Part shown: positions 53,656 through 62,217 of the stretch, one piece after another | Numbering within the stretch: position 1 is the first letter of the stretch | Layout of the letters: every line of letters starts with the position of its first letter | From: Aliishimia sp963922415 | Lineage (GTDB): Bacteria; Pseudomonadota; Alphaproteobacteria; Rhodobacterales; Rhodobacteraceae | NCBI GenBank assembly: GCA_963922415.1 | Contig: CAWUIP010000004.1 | Location: forward strand, 1 to 64,000 | DNA: 64,000 nucleotides | Reading direction: 5' to 3' | Notes under the pieces: model-generated | Told to the model about the DNA's origin: nothing | Databases searched by the model: none | Seen by the model: the letters and a program-made list of their open reading frames with translations, nothing else | Made by a program: the position numbers and the translations under genes

Positions 53656-54236
53656 CAACGACCTGGGCAGTCCTAGAGACGCGGCTGCTGTCGGACAATT
53701 GGGGCACTCTCAAAACCACCAAGCTGAAGTTCACTTTGGCCGATGGCAGTATTACGGAACAATGGCGCGAAACATATGACCGCGGGGATGGTGCTGTTAT
53801 TCTGCCCTATGATCCAGTGCGCCGCCACGTTCTGTTGGGTCGTCAGTTCCGTTGGCCCGCCGCGTATCGCGCAGACCCCGCGCCGCGCTTGGTCGAGGCG
53901 GCTGCAGGCGTTCTGGATCAGGACGAACCCGAGGATTGTATCCGCAAAGAGGCGCAAGAAGAGTTGGGACTGGTCCTGACCGACGTGCAGTTTCTCTTTG
54001 ACCTCTATTCTTCGCCCGGCTCAATCACCGAAAAGCTGCACTACTTTGTCGCCACCTACTCTGCCGAGGATGCAAAGGCCAAGTTTGGCGGGCTGGCCTC
54101 GGAAGCCGAAGAGATCGAAATCCTTGATCTGCCGCTGAGCGAGGCGCTTGCCATGATCGCGGATGGTCGCATTCAGGATGCAAAGACCGTTATTTTGCTG
54201 CAATATGCAGCGCTGACCCTAATGCCGGAGGCCTGA
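53646..54236 (+). CDS. Nudix hydrolase, NudK (GDP-mannose pyrophosphatase)-like
   Basis: The 196-residue protein holds a Nudix box that is near-identical in spacing to NudK (GVLDQDEPEDCIRKEAQEELG), and the LYSSPGSITEKLHYFVATY region also resembles NudK. NudK-type enzymes hydrolyse GDP-mannose and other nucleotide sugars; the neighbouring D-amino-acid genes do not suggest a clear use for it. It overlaps the DgcA-like gene by 10 bp and lies 3 bp before the transaminase start, so it is part of the operon. Confidence 0.85.
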   Translation: MGLTTTWAVLETRLLSDNWGTLKTTKLKFTLADGSITEQWRETYDRGDGAVILPYDPVRRHVLLGRQFRWPAAYRADPAPRLVEAAAGVLDQDEPEDCIRKEAQEELGLVLTDVQFLFDLYSSPGSITEKLHYFVATYSAEDAKAKFGGLASEAEEIEILDLPLSEALAMIADGRIQDAKTVILLQYAALTLMPEA

Positions 54237-54239
54237 CCC

Positions 54240-55100
54240 ATGTCGCGGACTGTCTATGTAAACGGAGAATACCTGCCAGAGACGGAGGCGAAGGTGTCCA
54301 TCTTCGACCGCGGTTTTTTGTTTGCTGATGGCGTCTATGAGGTGACCTCGGTCCTAGACGGCAAGCTGGTGGACTTCGATGGCCATGCGGTGCGCTTGGA
54401 ACGCTCGTTGAACGAGTTGGACATGGCCCACCCGATCAGCAAAGAAGACCTGCTGGAGGTGCATCGTGAGTTGGTGCGTCTGAACGAGATCGAAGAGGGC
54501 CTCATTTACCTTCAGATCACGCGCGGCGCGCCAGAGGATCGCGACTTCGCCTTCCCGTCCGAGGACACGCCACAGACGGTTGTTCTCTTTACCCAGAATA
54601 AGCCCGGACTGGCCGACAGCCCAGCGTCGAAGACGGGGATCAAGGTGATCTCGGTCGACGATCTGCGTTGGGGGCGGCGGGACATCAAAACGGTGCAGTT
54701 GCTCTACCCATCCTTGGGTAAGATGATGGCCAAGAAGGCGGGCGCGGATGATGCGTGGATGGTGCAGGATGGCTATGTCACCGAAGGCACGTCCAACAAC
54801 GCCTATATTGTGAAGGGCGGCAAAATCATCACACGCGCTTTGTCCAACGACATCCTGCACGGGATCACCCGCGCTGCTGTGCTGCGCTTTGCGCAAGAGG
54901 CGCAGATGGAGGTTGAAGAACGCTCCTTCACCATCGAAGAGGCGAAAGCAGCAGACGAGGCGTTCTTTACCTCGGCCAGTGCCTTTGTGATGCCGGTTGT
55001 TGAGATCGACGGTGCGTCTTTGGGCACCGGTGCGCCGGGCCCGGTCTCAACCCGACTGCGCGAGATTTATCTGGATGAAAGCCGTAAAGTCGCGATTTAA
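54240..55100 (+). CDS. D-amino acid transaminase (fold type IV PLP enzyme)
   Basis: The 286-residue protein matches the D-alanine transaminase group: the start YVNGEYLPETEAKVSIFDRGFLFADGVYEV, the PLP-lysine in RDIKTVQLL (about Lys144), and EGTSNNAYIVKGGKI. It moves amino groups between D-amino acids and 2-oxo acids, typically D-alanine/D-glutamate. In this operon it would link D-alanine to D-glutamate, which DgcN/DgcA then turn to L-glutamate. It overlaps the convergent SDR stop by 4 bp. Confidence 0.9.
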   Translation: MSRTVYVNGEYLPETEAKVSIFDRGFLFADGVYEVTSVLDGKLVDFDGHAVRLERSLNELDMAHPISKEDLLEVHRELVRLNEIEEGLIYLQITRGAPEDRDFAFPSEDTPQTVVLFTQNKPGLADSPASKTGIKVISVDDLRWGRRDIKTVQLLYPSLGKMMAKKAGADDAWMVQDGYVTEGTSNNAYIVKGGKIITRALSNDILHGITRAAVLRFAQEAQMEVEERSFTIEEAKAADEAFFTSASAFVMPVVEIDGASLGTGAPGPVSTRLREIYLDESRKVAI

Positions 55101-55864
55101 CGCGGCGCCATCCGGATCGCGCCGTCAAGTCGGATAACCTCGCCGTTCAGCATCGGGTTTTGAGTGATGTGGCTGACCATGGCCGCGTACTCTGCCGGAT
55201 CGCCGAGGCGTGACGGGAAGGGCACTTGGCGTCCCAGCGAGGTTTGCACCTCTTCGGGCAGGCTTTCGAGGAGCGGTGTCAGGAAAAGGCCCGGTGCGAT
55301 GGTGCAGACGCGCACGCCTTTATCGGCCAGATCGCGCGCCATCGGCAGGGTCATCCCCGCCACGCCCGCCTTTGAGGCCGCATAGGCCAATTGCCCCACT
55401 TGGCCGTCATAGGCGGCGACCGAGGCTGTGTTCACGATCACGCCGCGTGCGCCATCATCGCCCAGGGGCTCTGCCGCGACCATGCGCGCGCCAACTTGGC
55501 TGGCGCACAGAAAGCTGCCGATCAAGTTCACTTGGATCGTCTTGATGAAACTGTCAGCTGGGTGCGGCGCTCCGCGCGAGACGGTCTTGGCGGCCGGTGC
55601 TATGCCCGCACAATTGACCAAAACGCGGGGTGACCCGTGTGCAGCCTCTGCAGCAGTGATACCGTCGGCAACGCTGGCCGGATCGCTCACGTCGACCTTG
55701 GCAAAGCTGCCACCGATTGCGGCTGCATGCGCCTGCCCGGCCTCCTCGTTCAGATCAAAGAGTGTGACCCTGAGCCCATCTTCGGCCAAACGCATGGCTG
55801 TCGCGGCCCCAAGCCCAGAGGCGCCGCCCGTCACAATCGCTCCTGCTCCGTGCCAATCCAACAT
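55097..55864 (-). CDS. SDR-family oxidoreductase, 3-hydroxyacyl-CoA dehydrogenase type 2-like
   Basis: ATG 55864 gives 255 residues. The cofactor motif TGGASGLG, the CAG in place of NNAG (NCAGIAP), the active Ser in NTASVAAYDG and the catalytic YAASKAG are present. PGLFLTPLLESLPEEVQ near the C-terminus matches the type II hydroxyacyl-CoA dehydrogenase (HSD17B10-like) group. It likely oxidises 3-hydroxyacyl-CoA in fatty or branched-chain acid breakdown. It is convergent with the transaminase gene. Confidence 0.88.
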   Translation of the reverse strand: MLDWHGAGAIVTGGASGLGAATAMRLAEDGLRVTLFDLNEEAGQAHAAAIGGSFAKVDVSDPASVADGITAAEAAHGSPRVLVNCAGIAPAAKTVSRGAPHPADSFIKTIQVNLIGSFLCASQVGARMVAAEPLGDDGARGVIVNTASVAAYDGQVGQLAYAASKAGVAGMTLPMARDLADKGVRVCTIAPGLFLTPLLESLPEEVQTSLGRQVPFPSRLGDPAEYAAMVSHITQNPMLNGEVIRLDGAIRMAPR

Positions 55865-55979
55865 TGCGCATCCCCCTGATCTTTGATCGCTCTGTCCTGC
55901 GAAGCCTGATCCGGCTTTTTGCGGAATGTCAAATTTGGAGAAGCAAGGCCGATCTGTTTGAAGGTCCGCGCGCGCCCCA

Positions 55980-56043
55980 CAAAAAAAGCCCACGGACGGC
56001 TCGCTCAGGCGCGTATTTTAGACCCGACCTCGTTGTAGTCGGG
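55980..56043 (-). terminator. Terminator of the iolE-like gene
   Basis: Read on the minus strand, CCCGAC (56043–56038) pairs with GTCGGG (56028–56023) around a 9-nt loop, followed by TCTAAAAT. A second short hairpin (AGCC/GGCT) ends in seven T residues near 55981–55987. Confidence 0.65.
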
Positions 56044-56058
56044 CCGTCACTCCGCAGA

Positions 56059-56964
56059 TCACCCGCCCTCCGATATCTCGAGTTCGGCCGCTGCGCAGAC
56101 CGCTTTGATGTGTTCAAAGCCCTTCTGGCTCATCTCGTAAGGGGGCGCTTTGGCCGGGTCTTGTTCGGCCTCGACCACGATCCACCCGGCGTAATCCATG
56201 GCCTTCAGCGCTTTGGCCACAGCTTGAAAGTCGATGCAGCCATCGCTTGGCACTGTGAAAGCGCCCGCAATGACGGCGTCTAGGAAAGAGCGGTTGTTGG
56301 CCTTCACATCCTCGACCACGGTTGGGCGAATGTCTTTGAAATGCACGTGGTGCAAGCGGTCGCCCCAGCGGTCGAGCGTGGCCATCACGTCGCCTCCCGC
56401 GAAGAGAAGATGGCCGGTGTCAAAGCACAAATGTACCTCTGGGCCCGACCCATCCATCAGCCAGTTTACGTCATCTTCAGATTCAATAATCGTACCCATG
56501 TGATGGTGGTAAGCCATCGGCATGCCGCGATCCGCCATCCACTTGGCCAGTTCGGTCAGGCGCGCAGCGTACGTCTTGATCTGGTCCCGGTCGAGCGTCG
56601 GGCGTGCGGCCACGGGCACATTTTGCTGGCTTTGGATCGTGTTCGAACACTCGGCATAGACGATGCAAGGCGACCTTAGCGCAACGAATTGTTCGACTTG
56701 CGCTTCAACGGCGGCGCGCTCTTCAGCGACGTCGTTCACCAGTGACGCGCCGGAACACCAACCGCCGCACAGCGCTATGTTATATTTGTGGAGGTATTCT
56801 TGCAGCCCTTCGGTGGTTTTTGGCATCCGTTGCCCGCGTTCGACACCTGTGTAACCGATCTCGCGCGCTTCCTCGAGCGCTTGTTCCATGGTATAGGCGG
56901 ACGTGATGTCGGGCAGATCATCATTTTGCCAGGCGATCGGAGAAATTCCAATTTGGACGGCCAT
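56059..56964 (-). CDS. iolE: Myo-inosose-2 dehydratase-like TIM-barrel protein
   Basis: ATG 56964 gives 301 residues, the typical IolE length. The start MAVQIGISPIAWQNDDLPD is the family signature, and metal-binding residues are visible in MAYHHHMGTIIE, CFDTGHLLFAG, HVHFKDIR and VVEAEQDP. IolE dehydrates 2-keto-myo-inositol to 3D-trihydroxycyclohexane-dione in inositol breakdown. No other inositol genes are adjacent, so this copy may serve a related sugar pathway or be part of a dispersed set. Confidence 0.9.
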   Translation of the reverse strand: MAVQIGISPIAWQNDDLPDITSAYTMEQALEEAREIGYTGVERGQRMPKTTEGLQEYLHKYNIALCGGWCSGASLVNDVAEERAAVEAQVEQFVALRSPCIVYAECSNTIQSQQNVPVAARPTLDRDQIKTYAARLTELAKWMADRGMPMAYHHHMGTIIESEDDVNWLMDGSGPEVHLCFDTGHLLFAGGDVMATLDRWGDRLHHVHFKDIRPTVVEDVKANNRSFLDAVIAGAFTVPSDGCIDFQAVAKALKAMDYAGWIVVEAEQDPAKAPPYEMSQKGFEHIKAVCAAAELEISEGG

Positions 56965-57223
56965 CGTTAAGAAATCCAGTGTTTGTTTCGCGCTGAAGTT
57001 GTCGTCTCTTTGGGCTTTGACTGCTTGCGTTTCGCGACCACATTGGCAGCCGATGGCCCGTTTGGCCCCGCTTAGCATACCTCATACGCCTGATGCCAAT
57101 AGCAGTGGCTTTCGTCACTGCGGCTTTTGCGAACGGATCGTCACTGAGTTCGCAAAGTGCGCGACTTGCGAAGGTCTGGCGTTTCCGCGCGAAACACCAG
57201 CGCATACAAGTCCTATGCTGGCG

Positions 57224-58165
57224 CTAGCCGTCAGATCGGCTGAGACGCCCCAAGACACGTCGGCGCGCCGACGGATCGGTAGGCAATACCAAGGCGCTTT
57301 GGGCGTCAAAGAGGCCGGTATAAGCCCCACGGAAAAGGACTCGGTTCTGTGCAAAAGGTGCCAGTTGCAGGTCGCGCTCAAAGCTGTGGCCAAGGCCCGA
57401 CACGCGATAGCCCGGCGCACCAGACGTTGCTTCCAGGTAGCCTTCGATGGCCAGTTGGCGCAGCGGGCCTGCGGCTCCGGTGAACCGCGCCGTTTGGACG
57501 GATTGCGCGACCATACGCTGCGATTGCGGGTCAAACTTGCCGACAATCTCGGCATAGCCGTCAGAACGCAGCGCCGTAAGCCCGCGGCCCGAAACGGCAA
57601 CTGGTCCAACAAAGGCGCGACCGCCCCGGCGCGTCACCGTGCCTGCGACCAAATCCAGCTCGGCGCGCGCGGAAGTTACGCTGCTGGCCGCCACTTCCGA
57701 CCCGTTCCACAAGCCCGAGATCGCAACGCGGTCACCGACCTTCACGCGGCGCACGGCGGTTTCGAACCGAACTGTCACGCCGAATACTGTCAGACGTTGC
57801 CCACCGTCGGTCACATCTGTGACTGTGCCGACAAGCGGGTGGGTCACGTGGATACGCTGGGCTTCAAGAGCGCTGGTTGGACCGGATGCTTCCACGGTTA
57901 GGCTGTCGCCGCGCGAGAGGCTGGCGAAACTGCGCGCCCCAAACGCGTCGGTAACCTGCACGCCAGATGGCGTGGCCACGCGGTAGCCTGCTACAATCAC
58001 GCTGCCGAAGTCAGTTAGGATGCCAACAATGCCGGTGCCGCCGATGCCGCCCTCAACCTGCCGGTCGCTGTCTTGCGTCCGACCCGCCCCGGGCAACAAA
58101 ATCCCAATGGCCCCGGTGCCAAGTCCCGACAAAACTGTGCGGCGCTGAAACAAGGAACGGCTCAT
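57224..58165 (-). CDS. Tat-like exported DUF5666-type repeat protein
   Basis: The 313-residue protein begins SLFQRRTVLSGLGTGAIGILLPGAG, with an RR followed by a hydrophobic stretch that looks like a Tat signal. The rest is repeated small beta-barrel-like strands (VGTVTDVTDGGQRLTVFGVTVRF, VAGTVTRRGGRAFVGPVAV, VKVGDRVAISGLWNG), which fits DUF5666. The function is unknown. Its start overlaps the stop of the DUF6502 gene as ATGA, so the two are co-translated. Confidence 0.75.
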   Translation of the reverse strand: MSRSLFQRRTVLSGLGTGAIGILLPGAGRTQDSDRQVEGGIGGTGIVGILTDFGSVIVAGYRVATPSGVQVTDAFGARSFASLSRGDSLTVEASGPTSALEAQRIHVTHPLVGTVTDVTDGGQRLTVFGVTVRFETAVRRVKVGDRVAISGLWNGSEVAASSVTSARAELDLVAGTVTRRGGRAFVGPVAVSGRGLTALRSDGYAEIVGKFDPQSQRMVAQSVQTARFTGAAGPLRQLAIEGYLEATSGAPGYRVSGLGHSFERDLQLAPFAQNRVLFRGAYTGLFDAQSALVLPTDPSARRRVLGRLSRSDG

Positions 58166-59031
58166 TCTGCGTCTTTCGTGGTCGATTGGGAGGCCGCGTC
58201 TTCTGGCGCCTCGGGGCCTTCATCTTCGCGGTAGAAAAAGAGCCCGAAGCGGAAGCGCTGGTTGGCCGTTGGCGTGTTCATATCTTCGTTTTGTAAATTG
58301 GCCGCGTCCGAGTTGATTTGGCGCAGCGCGGCGGATCCGGCCTCGCGCGCCTTGGCTTCGATCGCGTCGACGCTCTCTGCTGTCAGACTGTTGTAGAACA
58401 CGGCACGTTCCATGAAGGGTGAGGGATCGCTGAGCAGATTGTCGACCGCGGCGTTCATATGGTCGCCCAAGTTATGTGAGAAAAAGTGCAGCTTCTGATC
58501 CAAATCCGCAGGCCCAACCAGGGCGTCAGCATCCAAATGCACAACGTCGCTGTCAAGATCGTGGGTCACAACGCCTTGGCGCAGTAACTCGTCCAGAACC
58601 GTGCGCGGACGGATATCGCGGCTGATCCGCTGGGCGAGGTCTTCAAAGCTGGGATCGGTCATGCTGAGGCGCGGCAATGGCTTGGGCGACCCGGACGCAT
58701 CGGTGAAATCCGGGTCCGTCAGCCACCGGCCAATAACTGTCGCCAGGGTTGAGACTTTGCGTGCCAAGGTTTGATCCACCTCGGCATCCTCGGCGCGAAA
58801 GGCTTTGACGTCACGCCGGTGCACGCCCGTGACAATGCTGATCCGGCTGTCCGTCGCGGCCTCTTGCAAGTCTTCGGCCGCTACATGCACATACGTGTCC
58901 TTAATCACCCGATAAAGCGCCGGCGCAGTGACGCCTTGCGCGATCATCGCACGGACAAGCGGGCGCAAAATACGCCGCAGCGCGCGCTCAAACAACTCAG
59001 ATTTTGTAAACGTATCTGGTGTGGTCATCAC
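58162..59031 (-). CDS. DUF6502 family protein
   Basis: The 289-residue protein is cytoplasmic and acidic at its end. The N-terminal segment ALRRILRPLVRAMIAQGVTAPALYRVIKDTYV and the ISIVTGVHRRDVKAFR helix (resembling a helix-turn-helix) are typical of DUF6502. The SVDAIEAKAREAGSAALRQIN helix lies near the C-terminus. It may be a DNA-binding or regulatory protein, but no function is established that I know of. It is coupled to the exported DUF5666 protein downstream. Confidence 0.82.
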   Translation of the reverse strand: MMTTPDTFTKSELFERALRRILRPLVRAMIAQGVTAPALYRVIKDTYVHVAAEDLQEAATDSRISIVTGVHRRDVKAFRAEDAEVDQTLARKVSTLATVIGRWLTDPDFTDASGSPKPLPRLSMTDPSFEDLAQRISRDIRPRTVLDELLRQGVVTHDLDSDVVHLDADALVGPADLDQKLHFFSHNLGDHMNAAVDNLLSDPSPFMERAVFYNSLTAESVDAIEAKAREAGSAALRQINSDAANLQNEDMNTPTANQRFRFGLFFYREDEGPEAPEDAASQSTTKDAE

Positions 59032-59161
59032 AAAGCCTATCCGAGCACCGAGGATACCATATTATGGCCCGCCGTCTCGCCCTGTCTTGCTGGTGTGACA
59101 TTTTCACACAGAGAAGTGAGCCGGTGAGCCACGGCCTTGCACTATGGTGACCGTTTCGCGG

Positions 59162-59854
59162 TCAGTTCGCTGGGTCGGCGCTGCGCTTGCCATGAACGCG
59201 CATCACGGCGTCGATGATCGTGAAGACGGGCACTCCCGTGGCGGCGCGGATGTCGTCCGCATAGGGGCCCATATTCGTGCATTCCAAGACCAGCGCGTCG
59301 AGGCTTAGAACGTCGGCCTTCAGGGCAGAGGCCGCCGCCACGTTATCGGCGCGCGCCAAGTCTACATCAAATTCGGGCGCGTTCGACAGAATGGCGCGGG
59401 TGAACTCTTGCCCGGTCTCGGTGGTTCCTATGGGCGTCTCGGGCGGCACCCCTGCCGCGTCCAAGTGGCGATGTGTCAGCGCGGAGGCGGCAATGGTCAG
59501 AATGCCGGGCTGCGTTTTTGGCGGCACGTCGTCGGCCAGATCCGCCACCAGATACAGCGATGAGGTGACCACCGGCACGGGCAGGGCCTCCGCCAATTCG
59601 CGCTGAAACAGCGTTAGAAATCCGCACGACGTGGTGATGGTCGTGGCCCCTTGCGCCACAAGCCGGTGACCGGCGGCGATAAAGTCGGGCAAAAGGTCCT
59701 GGTCCGCCTTGCGCACAACGCGGTCCGGCGTGGCGGCGGGGATGGTCTCGAAAAGAACCGGGCAGGGCCACGACCCCGCATGCCCCACATCGCCCAGCAA
59801 GCGCGGGAACTGCGTTTCGAGCATGAGAACCCCTACCGGGGCAAGTGCGCGCAT
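59162..59854 (-). CDS. Aspartate/glutamate racemase family protein
   Basis: ATG 59854 gives 230 residues. The two active-site cysteines of the family are in TTSCGFLTLF (about residue 80) and LECTNMGPYADD (about 198), each in a matching half of the pseudo-symmetric fold. Family members include aspartate, glutamate and hydantoin racemases and maleate isomerases. Longer upstream frames lack a credible N-terminus. The gene is divergent from a DadA-like dehydrogenase (93 bp between the starts), which fits a D-amino-acid role, but the exact substrate is open. Confidence 0.8.
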   Translation of the reverse strand: MRALAPVGVLMLETQFPRLLGDVGHAGSWPCPVLFETIPAATPDRVVRKADQDLLPDFIAAGHRLVAQGATTITTSCGFLTLFQRELAEALPVPVVTSSLYLVADLADDVPPKTQPGILTIAASALTHRHLDAAGVPPETPIGTTETGQEFTRAILSNAPEFDVDLARADNVAAASALKADVLSLDALVLECTNMGPYADDIRAATGVPVFTIIDAVMRVHGKRSADPAN

Positions 59855-59947
59855 GTTCGAAGTCCAAATTGGCGAATAAGCTGGTGCATCTTGCGCATGT
59901 CGGGGCCGATGGTCCAGTCTCGCGCAAGCCAAAGGGGGAGCGCGTTT

Positions 59948-61198
59948 GTGAAACAAGTGGTGGTCATCGGGGCGGGGATCGTCGGCGTGTCGACGGCCCT
60001 TTGGCTGCATCGCGCGGGCGTGGAGGTCACGCTGATTGATCGCGAGGCCCCTGCGGCGGGCGCAAGCCAGGGCAATGGCGGCGTTCTGGCGGTTGGCGCG
60101 ATTGTGCCCGTGCCGGTGCCAGGCCTTTTGCGCAAAGTGCCCAAGATGTTGCTAGATCCCACCAGCCCGCTCTTTCTGTGGTGGTCCTACCTGCCGCGCC
60201 TTACGCCCTTTTTGGCGCGCTACTTGCCGCATGCCCGTGCGGACCGGGCCGCGGCGACGGCGCAGGCGTTGATGACGCTTCTTTATGATGCGCCGGACCA
60301 ACATGCGGCATTGGCAGAGGGGACGGAAGCCGCCCAGTACATCGCGCGCGGGAGCTACCTTTATGGGTATGCGGATGGGGCGGCATACAAGGCGGATGCT
60401 TTTGGATGGTCACTGCGCGCGGCGCAAGGCGTGCCGATCCGGACCTTGGATCGGGCGGCGTTAACCGCGTTTGACCCACTTCTGTCCGGGCGCTTTGGCT
60501 TTGGGGTCGAGCTTCCAGATCACGCCATCATCACTGACCCCGGCGCCTACGTGCGTGCCCTTGCGGGCGCGTTCCAAGCGTTGGGCGGCAAGTTTCGGCA
60601 GGCCTCGGTCACCGGGTTTGTCACCGAAGGGGGCAGGGCCCGCGCTGTGCAGACCGACGCGGGCGAGATCGCTGCGGACGCCTTCGCGCTTACACTTGGG
60701 GCGTGGTCTGGGCCCTTGGCCAAGTCGCTGGGCATCGCGGTTCCGCTGGAAAGCGAGCGCGGCTATCACGTCGAGTTTCATGACCCCAACTTGACCCTGC
60801 GCGCGCCTGTTATGGTGGCCTCGGGCAAGTTCGTTGTGACCCCGATGCAAGGCCGCTGGCGCGCGGCAGGGGTGGTCGAGTTCGGCGGCCTTGACGCGCC
60901 CCCCAGCCCAGCACCTTTCGCGCTTTTGAAGGCGCAAGTGGCCGAACTGTTCCCTGACCTGACCTACAGCCACACGACCGAATGGATGGGCCACCGACCT
61001 GCCACAGCAGACTCTATTCCGGTCATCGGCGCCGCGCCGCGCCTGTCAAATGTGCATCTTGGCTATGGGCATCATCATATAGGCTTGACTGGTGGCGCAA
61101 AAACGGGACGCTGGCTGTCGCAAATGATGACAGGCGACGGGCCTAACGCGGACATGTCTGCCTATGCCCCGGACCGAAAAATTCTGTCGTCGCACTAG
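59948..61198 (+). CDS. DadA-like D-amino acid dehydrogenase (FAD-dependent)
   Basis: GTG 59948 after GGGGGAG gives 416 residues. The FAD-binding VIGAGIVGVSTALWLHRAG and the DREAPAAGASQGNGG segment are typical of DadA-type dehydrogenases, as are ESERGYHVEF and the C-terminal GHHHIGLTGGAKTGRWLSQ. It oxidises D-amino acids to 2-oxo acids, passing electrons to the respiratory chain. It precedes a TRAP transporter operon, which probably brings in the substrate. D-Pro or hydroxyproline relatives exist, so the substrate is uncertain. Confidence 0.85.
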   Translation: MKQVVVIGAGIVGVSTALWLHRAGVEVTLIDREAPAAGASQGNGGVLAVGAIVPVPVPGLLRKVPKMLLDPTSPLFLWWSYLPRLTPFLARYLPHARADRAAATAQALMTLLYDAPDQHAALAEGTEAAQYIARGSYLYGYADGAAYKADAFGWSLRAAQGVPIRTLDRAALTAFDPLLSGRFGFGVELPDHAIITDPGAYVRALAGAFQALGGKFRQASVTGFVTEGGRARAVQTDAGEIAADAFALTLGAWSGPLAKSLGIAVPLESERGYHVEFHDPNLTLRAPVMVASGKFVVTPMQGRWRAAGVVEFGGLDAPPSPAPFALLKAQVAELFPDLTYSHTTEWMGHRPATADSIPVIGAAPRLSNVHLGYGHHHIGLTGGAKTGRWLSQMMTGDGPNADMSAYAPDRKILSSH

Positions 61199-61215
61199 CT
61201 ACAGGGATGATCACG

Positions 61216-62175
61216 ATGAAATTTACAACCTTCTCCGTCGCCGCCTTCGCGCTTGCCACCGCGGCAACCGCCGAAAGCTGGGATATGCCGATGGCCTATT
61301 CCGCGTCCAACTTCCATTCCGAGCACGGCGTGATCTTTGCCGACAAAGTGCGCGAAGCCACGGGCGGCGAGATCGACATCACAGTGCATCCCGGTGGCTC
61401 GCTCTTTGGCGGTGGTGACATCAAACGTGCGATCCAAACGGGCCAGGTGCCAATTGGCGAGCGTCTGATGAGCGCGCATGCCAACGAAGATGCGCTCTTT
61501 GCTTGGGACAACTTGCCCTTTGTTGCAACGACCTATGCCGACAACACGGCTCTTTGGGGCGCGGCGAAAGACGCCGTGAACGAGGCACTGGCCGAGCAGA
61601 ACTTGGTCGCGCTCTATACCTGCCCATGGCCGGGTCAGGGCTTCTACTTCAAGGGTGAAGTGACCTCGTCCGACGATATCGGCGGGCTCAAGTTCCGCTC
61701 GTACAATGCCGCAACAGCAGAGATTGCCGAGAAGCTGGGCATGATCCCCGTGCAGGTCGAGGCGGCTGAACTCAGCCAAGCGCTGGCCACCGGCGTGGCA
61801 GAGGCGTTCATCTCCTCCGGCTCCACCGGCTATGACCGCAAGGTGTGGGAGCATCTGAGCCACTACTACAAGGTCAACGCCTGGATGCCGCGCAACTACG
61901 TGATGGTGAACAAGCAGGTCTGGGACGGTCTTGGCGCCGACACCCAAGCCGCGATCCAAACCGCAGCGGATGAGGCGGGTGCTGCTTGCACCGCGAAATC
62001 TGAAGAGCTGGCGGGTTGGTACTTTGAGCAGCTGGAAGCCAACGGCATGTCCGTCGTCGACGCAGGGCCAGAGTTCTTGGCCGAGCTGCAAGAGATCGGT
62101 GGCGCAATGACTGCGGACTGGCTGGCCAAAACCGGAGACGCCGGTCAGGCGATCCTGGACGCCTACGGCAAATAA
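61216..62175 (+). CDS. TRAP transporter DctP-type solute-binding protein
   Basis: ATG 61216 (61207 is an alternative) gives 319 residues with a signal peptide (cleavage after TAATA). The conserved GGEIDITVHPGGSLFGGGDIKRAIQTGQV and GLKFRSYNAATAEIAEKLG segments, the latter with the substrate-carboxylate Arg, identify a DctP-family periplasmic receptor. It should bind an organic acid or amino acid. A strong hairpin follows it before the membrane subunits. Confidence 0.92.
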   Translation: MKFTTFSVAAFALATAATAESWDMPMAYSASNFHSEHGVIFADKVREATGGEIDITVHPGGSLFGGGDIKRAIQTGQVPIGERLMSAHANEDALFAWDNLPFVATTYADNTALWGAAKDAVNEALAEQNLVALYTCPWPGQGFYFKGEVTSSDDIGGLKFRSYNAATAEIAEKLGMIPVQVEAAELSQALATGVAEAFISSGSTGYDRKVWEHLSHYYKVNAWMPRNYVMVNKQVWDGLGADTQAAIQTAADEAGAACTAKSEELAGWYFEQLEANGMSVVDAGPEFLAELQEIGGAMTADWLAKTGDAGQAILDAYGK

Positions 62176-62184
62176 GCTAGGCGC

Positions 62185-62213
62185 GGCCCGGCGGTTCTGC
62201 GCCGGGCCCTTTC
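62185..62213 (+). terminator. Intra-operon hairpin after the TRAP receptor gene
   Basis: GGCCCGGCG (62185–62193) pairs perfectly with CGCCGGGCC (62200–62208) around a 6-nt loop, then CTTTCC. Such a hairpin commonly reduces read-through so that the receptor is made in excess over the membrane subunits. Confidence 0.7.
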
Positions 62214-62217
62214 CATC

